Positions 34,959 to 43,384 of a stretch of 64,000 nucleotides of DNA are shown here, in pieces. The position numbers were made by a program, and so were the translations under genes. How positions within the stretch are numbered: the first letter of the stretch is position 1; each line of letters opens with the position of its first letter. The notes under the pieces are model-generated. The model was not told the DNA's origin and did no database searches. It saw only the letters and a list, made by a program, of their open reading frames with translations. The stretch comes from CAWCOU01 sp963797335 (lineage in GTDB: Bacteria > Pseudomonadota > Gammaproteobacteria > JAURND01): NCBI GenBank assembly GCA_963797335.1, contig CAWCOU010000008.1:186001-250000 (forward strand), given 5' to 3'.

Positions 34959-35396
34959 ATGCCAAAAGTGAAAAGAACCAAAACCAAAAAATCTACCGCC
35001 AAAAAATCTGGCGCCGCCCGCAAATTAAGCACAGCTGCTAAAAGCGGCAAAGCAGTGAAGAAAGTGCTTGCTGCTAAATTAAAAGCCAAAACCTTAGAAT
35101 TTAAGAAGAAGCTGAAAGCAGCTGAAGCCGCAGCTTTAGCCAAAGCTTTGAAGCACCTAGAGTTGGAAATAGCCAATCGAGAAAAAGCTAAGAAGAAAGT
35201 ATTGGCTGCTGCTGAAGCTAAATTTGAAAAGAAATATGCCAAGAAATTTGGCACTCATTCCGCGAAAAAATCGGCTGCTAAACCGAAAAAAGCGAAGAGT
35301 GCTCGTGGCAAATCAAAATCGGTTCGCGCCAAAAAAGGCGGTAGCCGACGCGGTAGACCATCCAAAGCCAAACACGCTCCTGAAGCCGCTTCTTAA
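34959..35396 (+). CDS. Histone H1-like basic DNA-binding protein
   Basis: 145 residues, about a third of them lysine or arginine, with alanine as the next commonest. The N-terminal (residues 1-40) and C-terminal (about 98-145) parts are basic tails. The middle (about 41-95, KAKTLEFKKKLKAAEAAALA onward) is a long charged helix, possibly coiled coil. SRRGRPSKAK near the C-terminus is an AT-hook (RGRP core). This layout is like the H1-like proteins of Coxiella and Chlamydia or AlgP-type proteins that compact DNA. AGGAGA precedes the ATG, and a strong terminator follows, so it is a single-gene unit. Confidence 0.82.
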   Translation: MPKVKRTKTKKSTAKKSGAARKLSTAAKSGKAVKKVLAAKLKAKTLEFKKKLKAAEAAALAKALKHLELEIANREKAKKKVLAAAEAKFEKKYAKKFGTHSAKKSAAKPKKAKSARGKSKSVRAKKGGSRRGRPSKAKHAPEAAS

Positions 35397-35415
35397 GCTT
35401 CATAGCCGTTTGTGG

Positions 35416-35448
35416 ATCCCCACCGAGCAGTCGGTGGGGATTTTTTTT
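35416..35448 (+). terminator. Rho-independent terminator after the H1-like gene
   Basis: A perfect 11-base stem, ATCCCCACCGA (35416-35426) and TCGGTGGGGAT (35431-35441), encloses a GCAG loop and is followed by a run of eight T. It lies 20 bases past the stop codon. It is the clearest intrinsic terminator in the window. Confidence 0.93.
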
Positions 35449-35459
35449 GCCGCAAAATC

Positions 35460-36122
35460 TCAGACGCTGGGGATTCCCAGTGCCTCTAAAAGCCTTCTTT
35501 GTACCTCAAGCACATCACCACATCCGGATACCTGGGTAAAAATCGGCGCCTGCTGTTCTTCTGCAGACCATGTTTGATAATAATTTAGTAGCGGTTCGGT
35601 TTGCTGGTGGTAGACATTCAGGCGTTTTTTCACCACTTCCTGGTTATCGTCGTCGCGGCAAATCAACTCCTCACCGGTGATATCATCTTTACCTGGGATT
35701 TTGGGCGGGTTATGCTGTAAATGATAGACTCGACCCGAAGCAGGATGAACCAAACGACCTGCCATACGTTGCAGTATCTCTTCATCCGGCACGTAAATTT
35801 CAATGACATGGTCGATGTGAATATCGGCTTGACGCAACGCATTGGCCTGCCCCAAGGTGCGTGGAAAGCCATCAAATAAAAAGCCATTTCGGCAATCCGA
35901 TTGTTGAAGGCGCTCTTTGACCAAACCCATAATAATATCGTCGGAAACCAACTGGCCGCTATCCATTATACTCTTAGCCATTAATCCTAACGGCGTTTTT
36001 GCTTCCACCGCTGCCCGTAGCATATCGCCGGTGGCGATTTGGGGGATCGCTAATTTTTGGGCAAGTAATCGCGATTGTGTGCCTTTACCCGCACCCGGGC
36101 TTCCTAATAAAATGATGCGCAT
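35460..36122 (-). CDS. adk: Adenylate kinase
   Basis: Interconverts AMP, ADP and ATP. The P-loop is LLGSPGAGKGTQ at residues 5-16; AMP-binding TGDMLRAAV and GFPRTLGQANAL follow. The lid domain is of the long form (GRLVHPASGRVYHLQHNPPK) without zinc-binding cysteines. I start at the ATG at 36122 (220 residues; E. coli 214). An in-frame ATG at 36194 would add 24 unconserved residues. It is divergent from parC, with about 120 bases between starts. Confidence 0.95.
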   Translation of the reverse strand: MRIILLGSPGAGKGTQSRLLAQKLAIPQIATGDMLRAAVEAKTPLGLMAKSIMDSGQLVSDDIIMGLVKERLQQSDCRNGFLFDGFPRTLGQANALRQADIHIDHVIEIYVPDEEILQRMAGRLVHPASGRVYHLQHNPPKIPGKDDITGEELICRDDDNQEVVKKRLNVYHQQTEPLLNYYQTWSAEEQQAPIFTQVSGCGDVLEVQRRLLEALGIPSV

Positions 36123-36245
36123 GCTTTTATCTCGTCGTTTGCAAGGTTTCCCCCGTGGGACCGGGGTATTTTTATTCGCATAAAAGGTTATCATTATTTA
36201 CACTAAATAGTTACAATCCTCATCACTTATCTGCAGGAGAGAGCG

Positions 36246-38495
36246 ATGGCCGTGAAATCAACTACCCCTCCCGATGCCACTGAACGACAAGCATTGCGGC
36301 AATTTGCAGAAAAAGCGTACCTGGATTACTCGATGTACGTTATTCTCGATCGCGCGCTACCGCAGCTGGCCGATGGTTTAAAACCGGTGCAACGCCGAAT
36401 TATTTATGCCATGTCTGAGCTGGGCTTAAGAAACACCGCTAAGCATAAAAAGTCGGCACGAACGGTGGGTGATGTGCTAGGTAAATACCACCCCCACGGT
36501 GACGCGGCCTGTTACGAAGCCATGGTACTCATGGCGCAAGATTTTTCGTATCGCTATCCGTTTGTTGACGGCCAGGGCAACTGGGGCTCACCAGATGACC
36601 CCAAATCATTCGCCGCCATGCGCTACACCGAATCCCGCCTCACCCCTTACGCACAATTATTATTAGATGAATTGGAACAAGGCACCACGGATTGGATAGA
36701 TAACTTTGATGGTTCGCTACAAGAACCGGCCGTCTTACCGGCACGATTACCCAATATTCTCTTAAATGGCACCACCGGCATCGCCGTCGGTATGGCCACT
36801 GACATCCCACCCCATAATTTACGAGAAGTGGCGGCCGCTTGCATTTGTTTACTGGATAATAAGGACGCCAAGCTGACCGATCTGCTGAAACATGTCAAAG
36901 GTCCTGATTTTCCAACGGAAGCAGAAATTATCACCCCCACCCATGAGATTCATGCACTTTACCAAAATGGTTACGGCAGTCTGCGCATGCGCGCGGTATA
37001 CACTCAGGAAAACGGCGATATTGTCATTAACGCCTTACCTCACCAAACTTCCGGCGCCAAAGTGTTGGAACAAATTGCCGAACAAATGCAGGCCAAGAAA
37101 TTACCCTTGGTTGAAGACTTGCGAGACGAATCCGATCATGAGAATCCCACTCGTTTAGTTATCGTGCCTCGTTCCGGCCGGGTGGATGTGGAAAGTCTAA
37201 TGGCGCATTTATTCGCCACCACCGATCTCGAACGTTCTTATCGAGTCAATATCAATTTGATTGGCTTGGATGGGAAACCACAAGTAAAAGACTTGCGAAC
37301 CCTCTTGCAAGAATGGTTAACCTTTCGCACAGCCACCGTGCGTCGAAGATTACAGTTTCGTTTGGACAAGGTATTAGCACGGCTGGAAGTCCTTGCTGGT
37401 TTACTCATCGCTTATTTGAACATCGATGAAGTCATTGCCATTATCCGCAATGAGGAAAAACCTAAGCAGGTATTAATGACCCGCTTTCAACTCAGCGATA
37501 ATCAAGCTGAAGCGATTTTAGAGTTAAAATTGCGGCATTTGGCCAAATTGGAAGAAATACAAATCCGCACGGAAAGCGATCATCTGAGTAAAGAACGAGA
37601 TGAATTGCAAAATACCTTAGGTTCAACGAAACGTCTACATGCCTTAATTCGCAACGAGCTGGTGAGGGATGCGGAAAAATTTGGCGATGACCGGCGCTCA
37701 CCGATTGTTCAACGCCAAGAAGCACGTGCCTTACCCGAAGAAGCGACGATTTCCCAAGAGCCCATCACTGTGATTTTGTCGCAGAAAGGGTGGGTACGGG
37801 CCGCGAAAGGCCATGATATTGAAAGCAGCCGCTTAAATTATCGGGCGGGCGATGATTTTCTGGCTGAAGCCAAAGGTCGCAGCAACCAACCGGCCGTTTT
37901 TTTAGATTCATCCGGACGCAGTTATAGTTTGGCCGCACATACATTACCTTCGGCTCGTGGCCAAGGTGAGCCGTTGTCCAGCCGATTGAAACCGGAGCCT
38001 AATATCGGATTTGTGGGTGTGCTCATCGGTGATGCCGAACAACTGTATTTGTTGGCTTCTAACCAAGGTTACGGCTTTGTAGTGCCCCTGGGCGAGTTAT
38101 ACAGCAAAAATCGCGCTGGCAAGGCGGTGCTGAAATTACCAGCGGGTGCACAAGTGTTATCGCCACGATTGGTTAGCGATTATCAAAGCCAATGGGTGGC
38201 TATTGTCACCAATATGGGCCGCTTGTTGGTATTGCCATTAAAAGAAGTGCCACAACTGGCACGTGGCAAAGGGAATAAGCTCATCGGACTACCCGCAAAA
38301 AAAGTAGCTTCCCCAGATGAACACGTGGTAGATTTACTGATAATTGATGAACAAAGCGCTATTATTGTGCATGCTGGCAAACGGAATTTGACGTTAAAAA
38401 GTAGTGATCTGAAACATTTTCGTGGCGAACGCGGCCGTAGAGGCCAGAAGTTGCCTCGTGGCTTTGAGCGAGTTGAATCCTTGACTCACGGATGA
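36246..38495 (+). CDS. parC: DNA topoisomerase IV subunit A
   Basis: Cuts and rejoins DNA to unlink daughter chromosomes, with ParE (not in the window). The catalytic tyrosine is Tyr127 in FAAMRYTESRL, which aligns with Tyr120 of E. coli ParC with a constant offset of 7. The quinolone-determining stretch reads KYHPHGDAACYEAMV. Ala87 therefore stands where E. coli has Ser80, while Glu91 keeps the Glu84 position. The length of 749 residues and the C-terminal beta-pinwheel (GRLLVLPLKEVPQLARGKGNK) fit ParC rather than GyrA, which would have a GyrA-box. Confidence 0.95.
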   Translation: MAVKSTTPPDATERQALRQFAEKAYLDYSMYVILDRALPQLADGLKPVQRRIIYAMSELGLRNTAKHKKSARTVGDVLGKYHPHGDAACYEAMVLMAQDFSYRYPFVDGQGNWGSPDDPKSFAAMRYTESRLTPYAQLLLDELEQGTTDWIDNFDGSLQEPAVLPARLPNILLNGTTGIAVGMATDIPPHNLREVAAACICLLDNKDAKLTDLLKHVKGPDFPTEAEIITPTHEIHALYQNGYGSLRMRAVYTQENGDIVINALPHQTSGAKVLEQIAEQMQAKKLPLVEDLRDESDHENPTRLVIVPRSGRVDVESLMAHLFATTDLERSYRVNINLIGLDGKPQVKDLRTLLQEWLTFRTATVRRRLQFRLDKVLARLEVLAGLLIAYLNIDEVIAIIRNEEKPKQVLMTRFQLSDNQAEAILELKLRHLAKLEEIQIRTESDHLSKERDELQNTLGSTKRLHALIRNELVRDAEKFGDDRRSPIVQRQEARALPEEATISQEPITVILSQKGWVRAAKGHDIESSRLNYRAGDDFLAEAKGRSNQPAVFLDSSGRSYSLAAHTLPSARGQGEPLSSRLKPEPNIGFVGVLIGDAEQLYLLASNQGYGFVVPLGELYSKNRAGKAVLKLPAGAQVLSPRLVSDYQSQWVAIVTNMGRLLVLPLKEVPQLARGKGNKLIGLPAKKVASPDEHVVDLLIIDEQSAIIVHAGKRNLTLKSSDLKHFRGERGRRGQKLPRGFERVESLTHG

Positions 38496-38514
38496 TTTTC
38501 TAAGGATTTTATCT

Positions 38515-39024
38515 ATGACTTACGTTGAGCAGAACTTACGATCAACCGAGGAAATTATTTGCCAAGTGAAACCGCATTGGATTATTTTCCTTCGGACCTT
38601 TGTTTGGTTGATTATCACCTTGCTGGTATTATTTTTTGGTATGGGTTCCGCCATCGGACAAATACAACCCATTCATGAAGCCCCACCTCTGTATCAAATC
38701 ATTGCAATCATTACCTTTTGTGCCGCCTTGTTCTCCGCCCTCGGCGCTTTCATCAAATATGCGAGTGGTGAATTTGCTGTTACCAATAAAAGGGTAATGA
38801 TGAAAACCGGAGTCATCCGACGCAGCACGACCGAAATTTTATTATCTCGTATCGAAAGCATTAGCATCTATCAATCCCTGCTCGGCCGGCTTTGTAATTA
38901 CGGTAGCTTAACCATTAGTGGCACCGGTGGCAGCAAAGATCCGTTTATTAATCTGCCTGATCCCCTGCAATTGCGCGATGTTATCCAAAGCACGACTGAA
39001 AAAACTCTTTTGCACGAAACCTAA
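38515..39024 (+). CDS. PH-domain membrane protein (bPH2/YdbS-like)
   Basis: 169 residues. Two hydrophobic segments, about 23-45 (IIFLRTFVWLIITLLVLFFG) and 61-82, are followed by a bacterial PH-like domain (GEFAVTNKRVMMKTGVIRRS, then ILLSRIESISIYQSLLGRLC, then GSLTISGTGG). This is the usual PF03703 layout. The function of the family is not known in detail. It starts 20 bases after parC and may be co-transcribed with it. Confidence 0.85.
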   Translation: MTYVEQNLRSTEEIICQVKPHWIIFLRTFVWLIITLLVLFFGMGSAIGQIQPIHEAPPLYQIIAIITFCAALFSALGAFIKYASGEFAVTNKRVMMKTGVIRRSTTEILLSRIESISIYQSLLGRLCNYGSLTISGTGGSKDPFINLPDPLQLRDVIQSTTEKTLLHET

Positions 39025-39054
39025 CCGTCGACGTAAAAGAAAGGCTGGCACACC

Positions 39055-40266
39055 ATGAATCAACCAAATGCTTCTTCGAGCACCAATCGATTTATTGGCA
39101 GTATTCTGCTGATTAGCGGCACCTCTATCGGTGCTGGCATGTTGGCTTTGCCAGTCTCTACTGGTGCTTATGGTTTTTTCCCCTCGGTATTTCTATTTAT
39201 TATTTGTTGGGGCTTCATGACCTTATCCGGTCTTTTATTGCTGGAGGTCAATCTCTGGCTGAAACCGGGCGCCAATATTGTGTCGATGGCAGGTACTACT
39301 TTAGGAGCGATAGGGAAAACAGCAGCCTGGGTGATTTATGCCTTATTATTTTATTCCTTGATGGCAGCCTATGTGTCTGGCATGGGTAACCTCATTCAAA
39401 GCGCAGTCAAGGATGCGTTTCACTTCAATATTCATCAGGGCGTGGGCGCTTTATTTTTGATTATTATCGTTGGCTGCGCTGTGTATACTGGCACCCGTTC
39501 GGTCGATTACCTGAATCGTTTATTTTTTTCTTGCAAGGTGCTGACCTATATTGCCGTGGTGATTTTTTTAATACCCCATGTGCAATTACCACAAGTGCGT
39601 TTCATGAACCCGCACCGTATGTGGTTAGCTTTACCCGTTGTTGTGACTTCTTTTGGTTTTCAAAATATCATTCCTAGCCTGCGCGTTTATCTGCACGACG
39701 ACGCCAAACAATTGCGACGGGCCATTTTAATCGGTAGCACCATCCCCTTAATCGTATACATCATTTGGCAATTTGTGATTGTCGGTGTCGTGCCTGCTAC
39801 TGGTAATGGGGGTTTACTCCAAATACTCGCCTCCGGCCAACCGGCCACCGGCTTAGCCACCGCCATTGATCATATTTTGCAATATGGGTGGATTGCCACG
39901 CTGTTTAAGGCCTTCACATTTTTCGCGATTATCACTTCTTTTACGGGTGTTTCTTTTAGCTTGTTTGATTATTTAATGGATAGTTTTCACATCAAACGCA
40001 CGATCAATGGACGATTACTGACCTTGGTCATTACTTTCCTGCCAGCCCTAATTTTTGCTTATCTATATCCCAATGGTTTTATCCTGGCTCTGGGTTATGC
40101 CGGTATTTTCGTCGCCTTATTGCTCGGTATTTTACCCGCATTAATGTCTTGGAGTGGCCGTTACGTCAAAAAAATAGCCACTGGCTATAGGCCGCGAATA
40201 AACCTCTGGGGTTATGGATTATTGATCGTATTCTCTATCCTCATTATTGTTAGCCAATTAGTGTGA
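39055..40266 (+). CDS. Aromatic amino acid permease, TyrP/Mtr (HAAAP) family
   Basis: 403 residues with eleven hydrophobic segments. The N-terminal GSILLISGTSIGAGMLALPV is the family signature. Later FGFQNIIPSLRVYLHDDAKQLRRAI also matches TyrP/Mtr. It imports tyrosine or tryptophan by proton symport at the inner membrane. Legionella and Chlamydia relatives carry several TyrP-like permeases, in keeping with reliance on host amino acids; substrate choice here is inferred. It starts 30 bases after the PH-domain gene and converges with the Sel1-repeat ORF with an 11-base gap. Confidence 0.9.
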   Translation: MNQPNASSSTNRFIGSILLISGTSIGAGMLALPVSTGAYGFFPSVFLFIICWGFMTLSGLLLLEVNLWLKPGANIVSMAGTTLGAIGKTAAWVIYALLFYSLMAAYVSGMGNLIQSAVKDAFHFNIHQGVGALFLIIIVGCAVYTGTRSVDYLNRLFFSCKVLTYIAVVIFLIPHVQLPQVRFMNPHRMWLALPVVVTSFGFQNIIPSLRVYLHDDAKQLRRAILIGSTIPLIVYIIWQFVIVGVVPATGNGGLLQILASGQPATGLATAIDHILQYGWIATLFKAFTFFAIITSFTGVSFSLFDYLMDSFHIKRTINGRLLTLVITFLPALIFAYLYPNGFILALGYAGIFVALLLGILPALMSWSGRYVKKIATGYRPRINLWGYGLLIVFSILIIVSQLV

Positions 40267-40276
40267 CCTGGCGGCG

Positions 40277-41770
40277 TTATCTAGGAAGGGGGAGTAACTC
40301 CTTATCTATTTCTTGGTCCTGCTCTTTTTCAGGTGTAACACCGGGTGTATTGGAGACATTGAAGTGGATACGATAAGGGTTTGATCCTACTATAGGTTTT
40401 GATTCCAGCGCTTCTTCTAGGACTTGATTTGCCAATGCCACTCTTTCCTGCTCTTGGTCGATAACACTCTGATAGCATTGCACAGCAGACTTGCTATCTT
40501 GTATTTGTTCATAATGCAATCCTAAAAGAAATTGGGTAGGAATATGTTTTTCTCTACCATCTCCGAATATAAACGGATTATTTATTTCATTGCAGGCCCT
40601 ATGGTACCAGGCATCCATATGACTACGACCCTCGCTATACTGACTATATCCCTCGGCAAGCTCATATAGACCCACTGCTAATTTTATATCTTTTGAAACG
40701 CCCCGACCCTGCTCATAGCAAAGACCTAAATGATATAGGGCAGCTATATGGCACCGCTGAGCAGCAAACGTAAATCCAGATGCCGCTATTTTCATATCTA
40801 CTGGCACGCCTCGACCTTCTTCGTAGCAACGAGCCAAATGGTAATGCGCATCTACAATACTGTTTTCTGCCGCACGCTTATACCAATAGCAGGCTTTGCT
40901 TACATCCTCCTCGACGGTGTAACCGTATTCGTAACATAGCGCTAAATTATATTGAGCAGTGGCGTCATTTTTCTTGGCAAGTTGATGCCAATGGTCAGAT
41001 AATGCGATCGAAGGTTGAGTCGGTTGCTTACTTTTGGAACGGCCTATTTGATAATTCTTTAATTCGGCCTGGGCTTTTTCATGACCTTGGCTGGCTGCGA
41101 AACGATATAATTCTAATGCTTCAACAATATTTTGAGTAACTAGGCCATAAAGGCCTTTCTCTTTATGCTTGGCTAAATGATATTGCGCGGCGGGGTGGCC
41201 TTGGCTGGCTGCTCGTTGGAACCATTGTATCGCCTTGGCTTCATCTTTATCGACACCTTGACCCTCTCGGTAGCAACAGCCCACCTGAAATTGCGCCAAT
41301 ACGTGATCTTGCTCTGCAGCTAAAAAATACCACTTCGTTGCTTCTATCTTATTCGTTTTAACTCCCCACCCTTGTTTATAATGGAGACCAACAGAGTATT
41401 GAGCGGCCGCATGCCCTTGCCAAGCAGCAAGCACATACCAACCTGCGGCTTTTTTCATATCTTTGACTACCCCTTTACCACTGGCATGACACCGTCCCAA
41501 ATGATATTGTGCCATGGCATAACCTTGTTTAGCGGCCTGTCTATACCAATGTATCGCCTCTTTCATATCTTCGGCAATACCTCGCCCTCGCTCATAACAG
41601 CGTGCTAAATGATATTGAGCAGCCAGGCTATTTTTTTCAGCAGCTGCACGATAATGAACAACAGCTTGTTCCTTGTCTTGCAAAACATCTTGACCCGTTT
41701 CATAGCGTAAACCAAGCACCAATTGCTCCTCGACAACCTCTTTGCTCATAACAAGGAAGCGACCATACAT
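40277..41770 (-). CDS. Sel1-like repeat protein, probably the C-terminal part of a frameshifted effector
   Basis: 497 residues made of about nine Sel1-like repeats (for example AAQYHLARCYERGRGIAEDM and AAQYNLALCYEYGYTVEEDV), in two blocks split by a linker near residue 245. The tail EKEQDQEIDKELLPLPR is rich in Glu/Asp at positions -7 to -17 with Leu at -3, as in the Dot/Icm E-block signal. The frame stays open upstream of the ATG, through coding-like Lys/Glu-rich sequence, to an A9 run at 41891-41899. Removing one A joins it to the kinase-like ORF above. The ATG may thus not be the true start, although GGAAG lies near it. Repeat proteins of this kind bind other proteins; the partner is unknown. 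Confidence 0.8.
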   Translation of the reverse strand: MYGRFLVMSKEVVEEQLVLGLRYETGQDVLQDKEQAVVHYRAAAEKNSLAAQYHLARCYERGRGIAEDMKEAIHWYRQAAKQGYAMAQYHLGRCHASGKGVVKDMKKAAGWYVLAAWQGHAAAQYSVGLHYKQGWGVKTNKIEATKWYFLAAEQDHVLAQFQVGCCYREGQGVDKDEAKAIQWFQRAASQGHPAAQYHLAKHKEKGLYGLVTQNIVEALELYRFAASQGHEKAQAELKNYQIGRSKSKQPTQPSIALSDHWHQLAKKNDATAQYNLALCYEYGYTVEEDVSKACYWYKRAAENSIVDAHYHLARCYEEGRGVPVDMKIAASGFTFAAQRCHIAALYHLGLCYEQGRGVSKDIKLAVGLYELAEGYSQYSEGRSHMDAWYHRACNEINNPFIFGDGREKHIPTQFLLGLHYEQIQDSKSAVQCYQSVIDQEQERVALANQVLEEALESKPIVGSNPYRIHFNVSNTPGVTPEKEQDQEIDKELLPLPR

Positions 41771-41870
41771 GGCTTCTTCCAGTCTCTGGAAAATTTGTGT
41801 AGCTATTGGCTTATAGTGGCGTATAGCTGCCTCCTTTTTCTCCTTTTTTTCTGCTTCTAGCTTAGCTACT

Positions 41871-43145
41871 TTACCCGCTTTTTCTCTCTCTTTTTTTTTG
41901 ATGCTCTAGAGCATCTGATTTAATCCTCCCAAACTCTTTGTCCAGGAGATTTATCATTTCGACAGAGCACAAAGGTCTTTTTCGGGTAGTTGTAAATAAG
42001 GATAAATCGACTTTGAATTGATCAAAAATTTCTTTAGCCTCTTGACTCAGCACAAAGCCCGGATTGACCAGCATTAGCATGTGTGACATTTTCTTTTTTG
42101 CTGCGTACAGGAATTGAAGTAATTTTTCATATTTTTTAACTTCAAATTCTTTAGGAAGATAAGATTTTACTAAATTATACCAGACTGGCTCTGGTATCAG
42201 GGCGAGCTTTAACATAGCGCTGTATTTTTTAAACAGCGATAGGGGGTCTTCTTTCATAGCTTGGTCAAGGATCTCACTTTTCTCCAATAGCACCACTTCA
42301 CGTCGATAGGTATCAAAATAATTTATGGGTTCGTAATGTTGATCTATCGGGCGTAGATTAGCTACTCGAAAAGAAATATCTTCTAGCAGATGGAAAAAAG
42401 GGAGTTGTTTTATATCTTCAACACTATAATCACCTCTATTCTTAACAATTAATCCTTTTTCCGCTCTGATTGATATACTGGTAAAACTCCATTCTCTGTC
42501 AACCATCATTGCCCAACCCTCTTCATCTATTCCTATATTATCTGTTTTTGGATCAAGTTCCTCTGTAAATAAATTAACCACTAGCAATTCAACAAACCCT
42601 TTATAAGTACCATTTAAAATTTTCTTTTTGATAGCTTCCCCTTCCTCAGCTTTTAATTGCGTAAAATTCTTGAAGCCATCCACTTTCTTGCTAAGCACGT
42701 AATCTATACCATCCTTTGTTAACCAACGAGTCTTTGGGCCTTTTGCTACCAACCTAGCAATTTCGCTAGCTATTACTTCATAAAGTGGGTAATTTACTGT
42801 GCGCTTTTTTAAAAACCAATCGTTGCGAAATTTTTTTTCTTCCGCAGTCTGGAGGCTATTGGATTTTTTTCTAACAATTTCGATATCACTACTAAAATTT
42901 TTCTTTTCTTTAAACCCAGCTGAAGCTTCTTCATTCTTCTCAAATTGTTCTAGGGTTCGGTAATGAAAGGTGCCCATATATTTATCGGGTATTTGAGTAT
43001 TTCCTGGGGGTAATTCGGCTTCAGGAGCAGGGGCAATTTCCAGTTTTTTAAATTCTTTATCTAATGGTTTTTGTTTCTGATCTTCCTCAGAAGTGGGTTC
43101 TTGATCTTTGGAACTTTCGGCAGGTTCAGTTGATAAGTTTTGCAT
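41871..43145 (-). CDS. Kinase-like protein, N-terminal part of a probable split effector
   Basis: 424 residues as read. Residues 1-100 are charged and likely disordered. Residues about 115-220 look like a degenerate kinase core: VNLFTEELDPKTDNIGI has Asp198, Lys200 and Asn203 spaced as in the D-x-K-x-x-N catalytic loop. It is followed by VDREWSF, with Asp216 in the place of the metal-binding DFG aspartate. No glycine-rich loop is obvious, so an atypical (PI3/4-kinase- or HipA-like) fold is more likely than a classical one. A helical region follows. The last residues (QKKRERKSG) come after the A9 run and look like frameshift product. Function is inferred from motif spacing only. Confidence 0.65.
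   Translation of the reverse strand: MQNLSTEPAESSKDQEPTSEEDQKQKPLDKEFKKLEIAPAPEAELPPGNTQIPDKYMGTFHYRTLEQFEKNEEASAGFKEKKNFSSDIEIVRKKSNSLQTAEEKKFRNDWFLKKRTVNYPLYEVIASEIARLVAKGPKTRWLTKDGIDYVLSKKVDGFKNFTQLKAEEGEAIKKKILNGTYKGFVELLVVNLFTEELDPKTDNIGIDEEGWAMMVDREWSFTSISIRAEKGLIVKNRGDYSVEDIKQLPFFHLLEDISFRVANLRPIDQHYEPINYFDTYRREVVLLEKSEILDQAMKEDPLSLFKKYSAMLKLALIPEPVWYNLVKSYLPKEFEVKKYEKLLQFLYAAKKKMSHMLMLVNPGFVLSQEAKEIFDQFKVDLSLFTTTRKRPLCSVEMINLLDKEFGRIKSDALEHQKKRERKSG
41891..41899 (-). other. A9 homopolymer at the junction of two ORFs
   Basis: Nine T on the plus strand (nine A in the mRNA) lie at the point where the kinase-like frame and the Sel1 frame separate. With eight A the reading continues HQKKEREKAGKVAKLEAE and on through RLEEAMYGRF into the Sel1 repeats without a stop. 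Assembly error, a fixed pseudogene mutation, phase variation or transcriptional slippage would all look like this. Confidence 0.85.
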
Positions 43146-43384
43146 AATACCTCACGTTGCTTCAGGACGATTTCTCTTTAATCTATCGTTGATCTAAATT
43201 TAAAAAACACTCGTCGTGTTGAGCATAGCCGTCGTAAGACTTTTTTAGGCCAGGCCACCCATGCCCTATGATGAAGTCCTGATTTAGGTATGTGGCTACA
43301 TTTTATGTTAATGGCAAAGATCGCCTATCAATCAGTGCCTTGAGGGTGGTCACAACTCGAAGTCACTAAGCTTAATCATATAAC

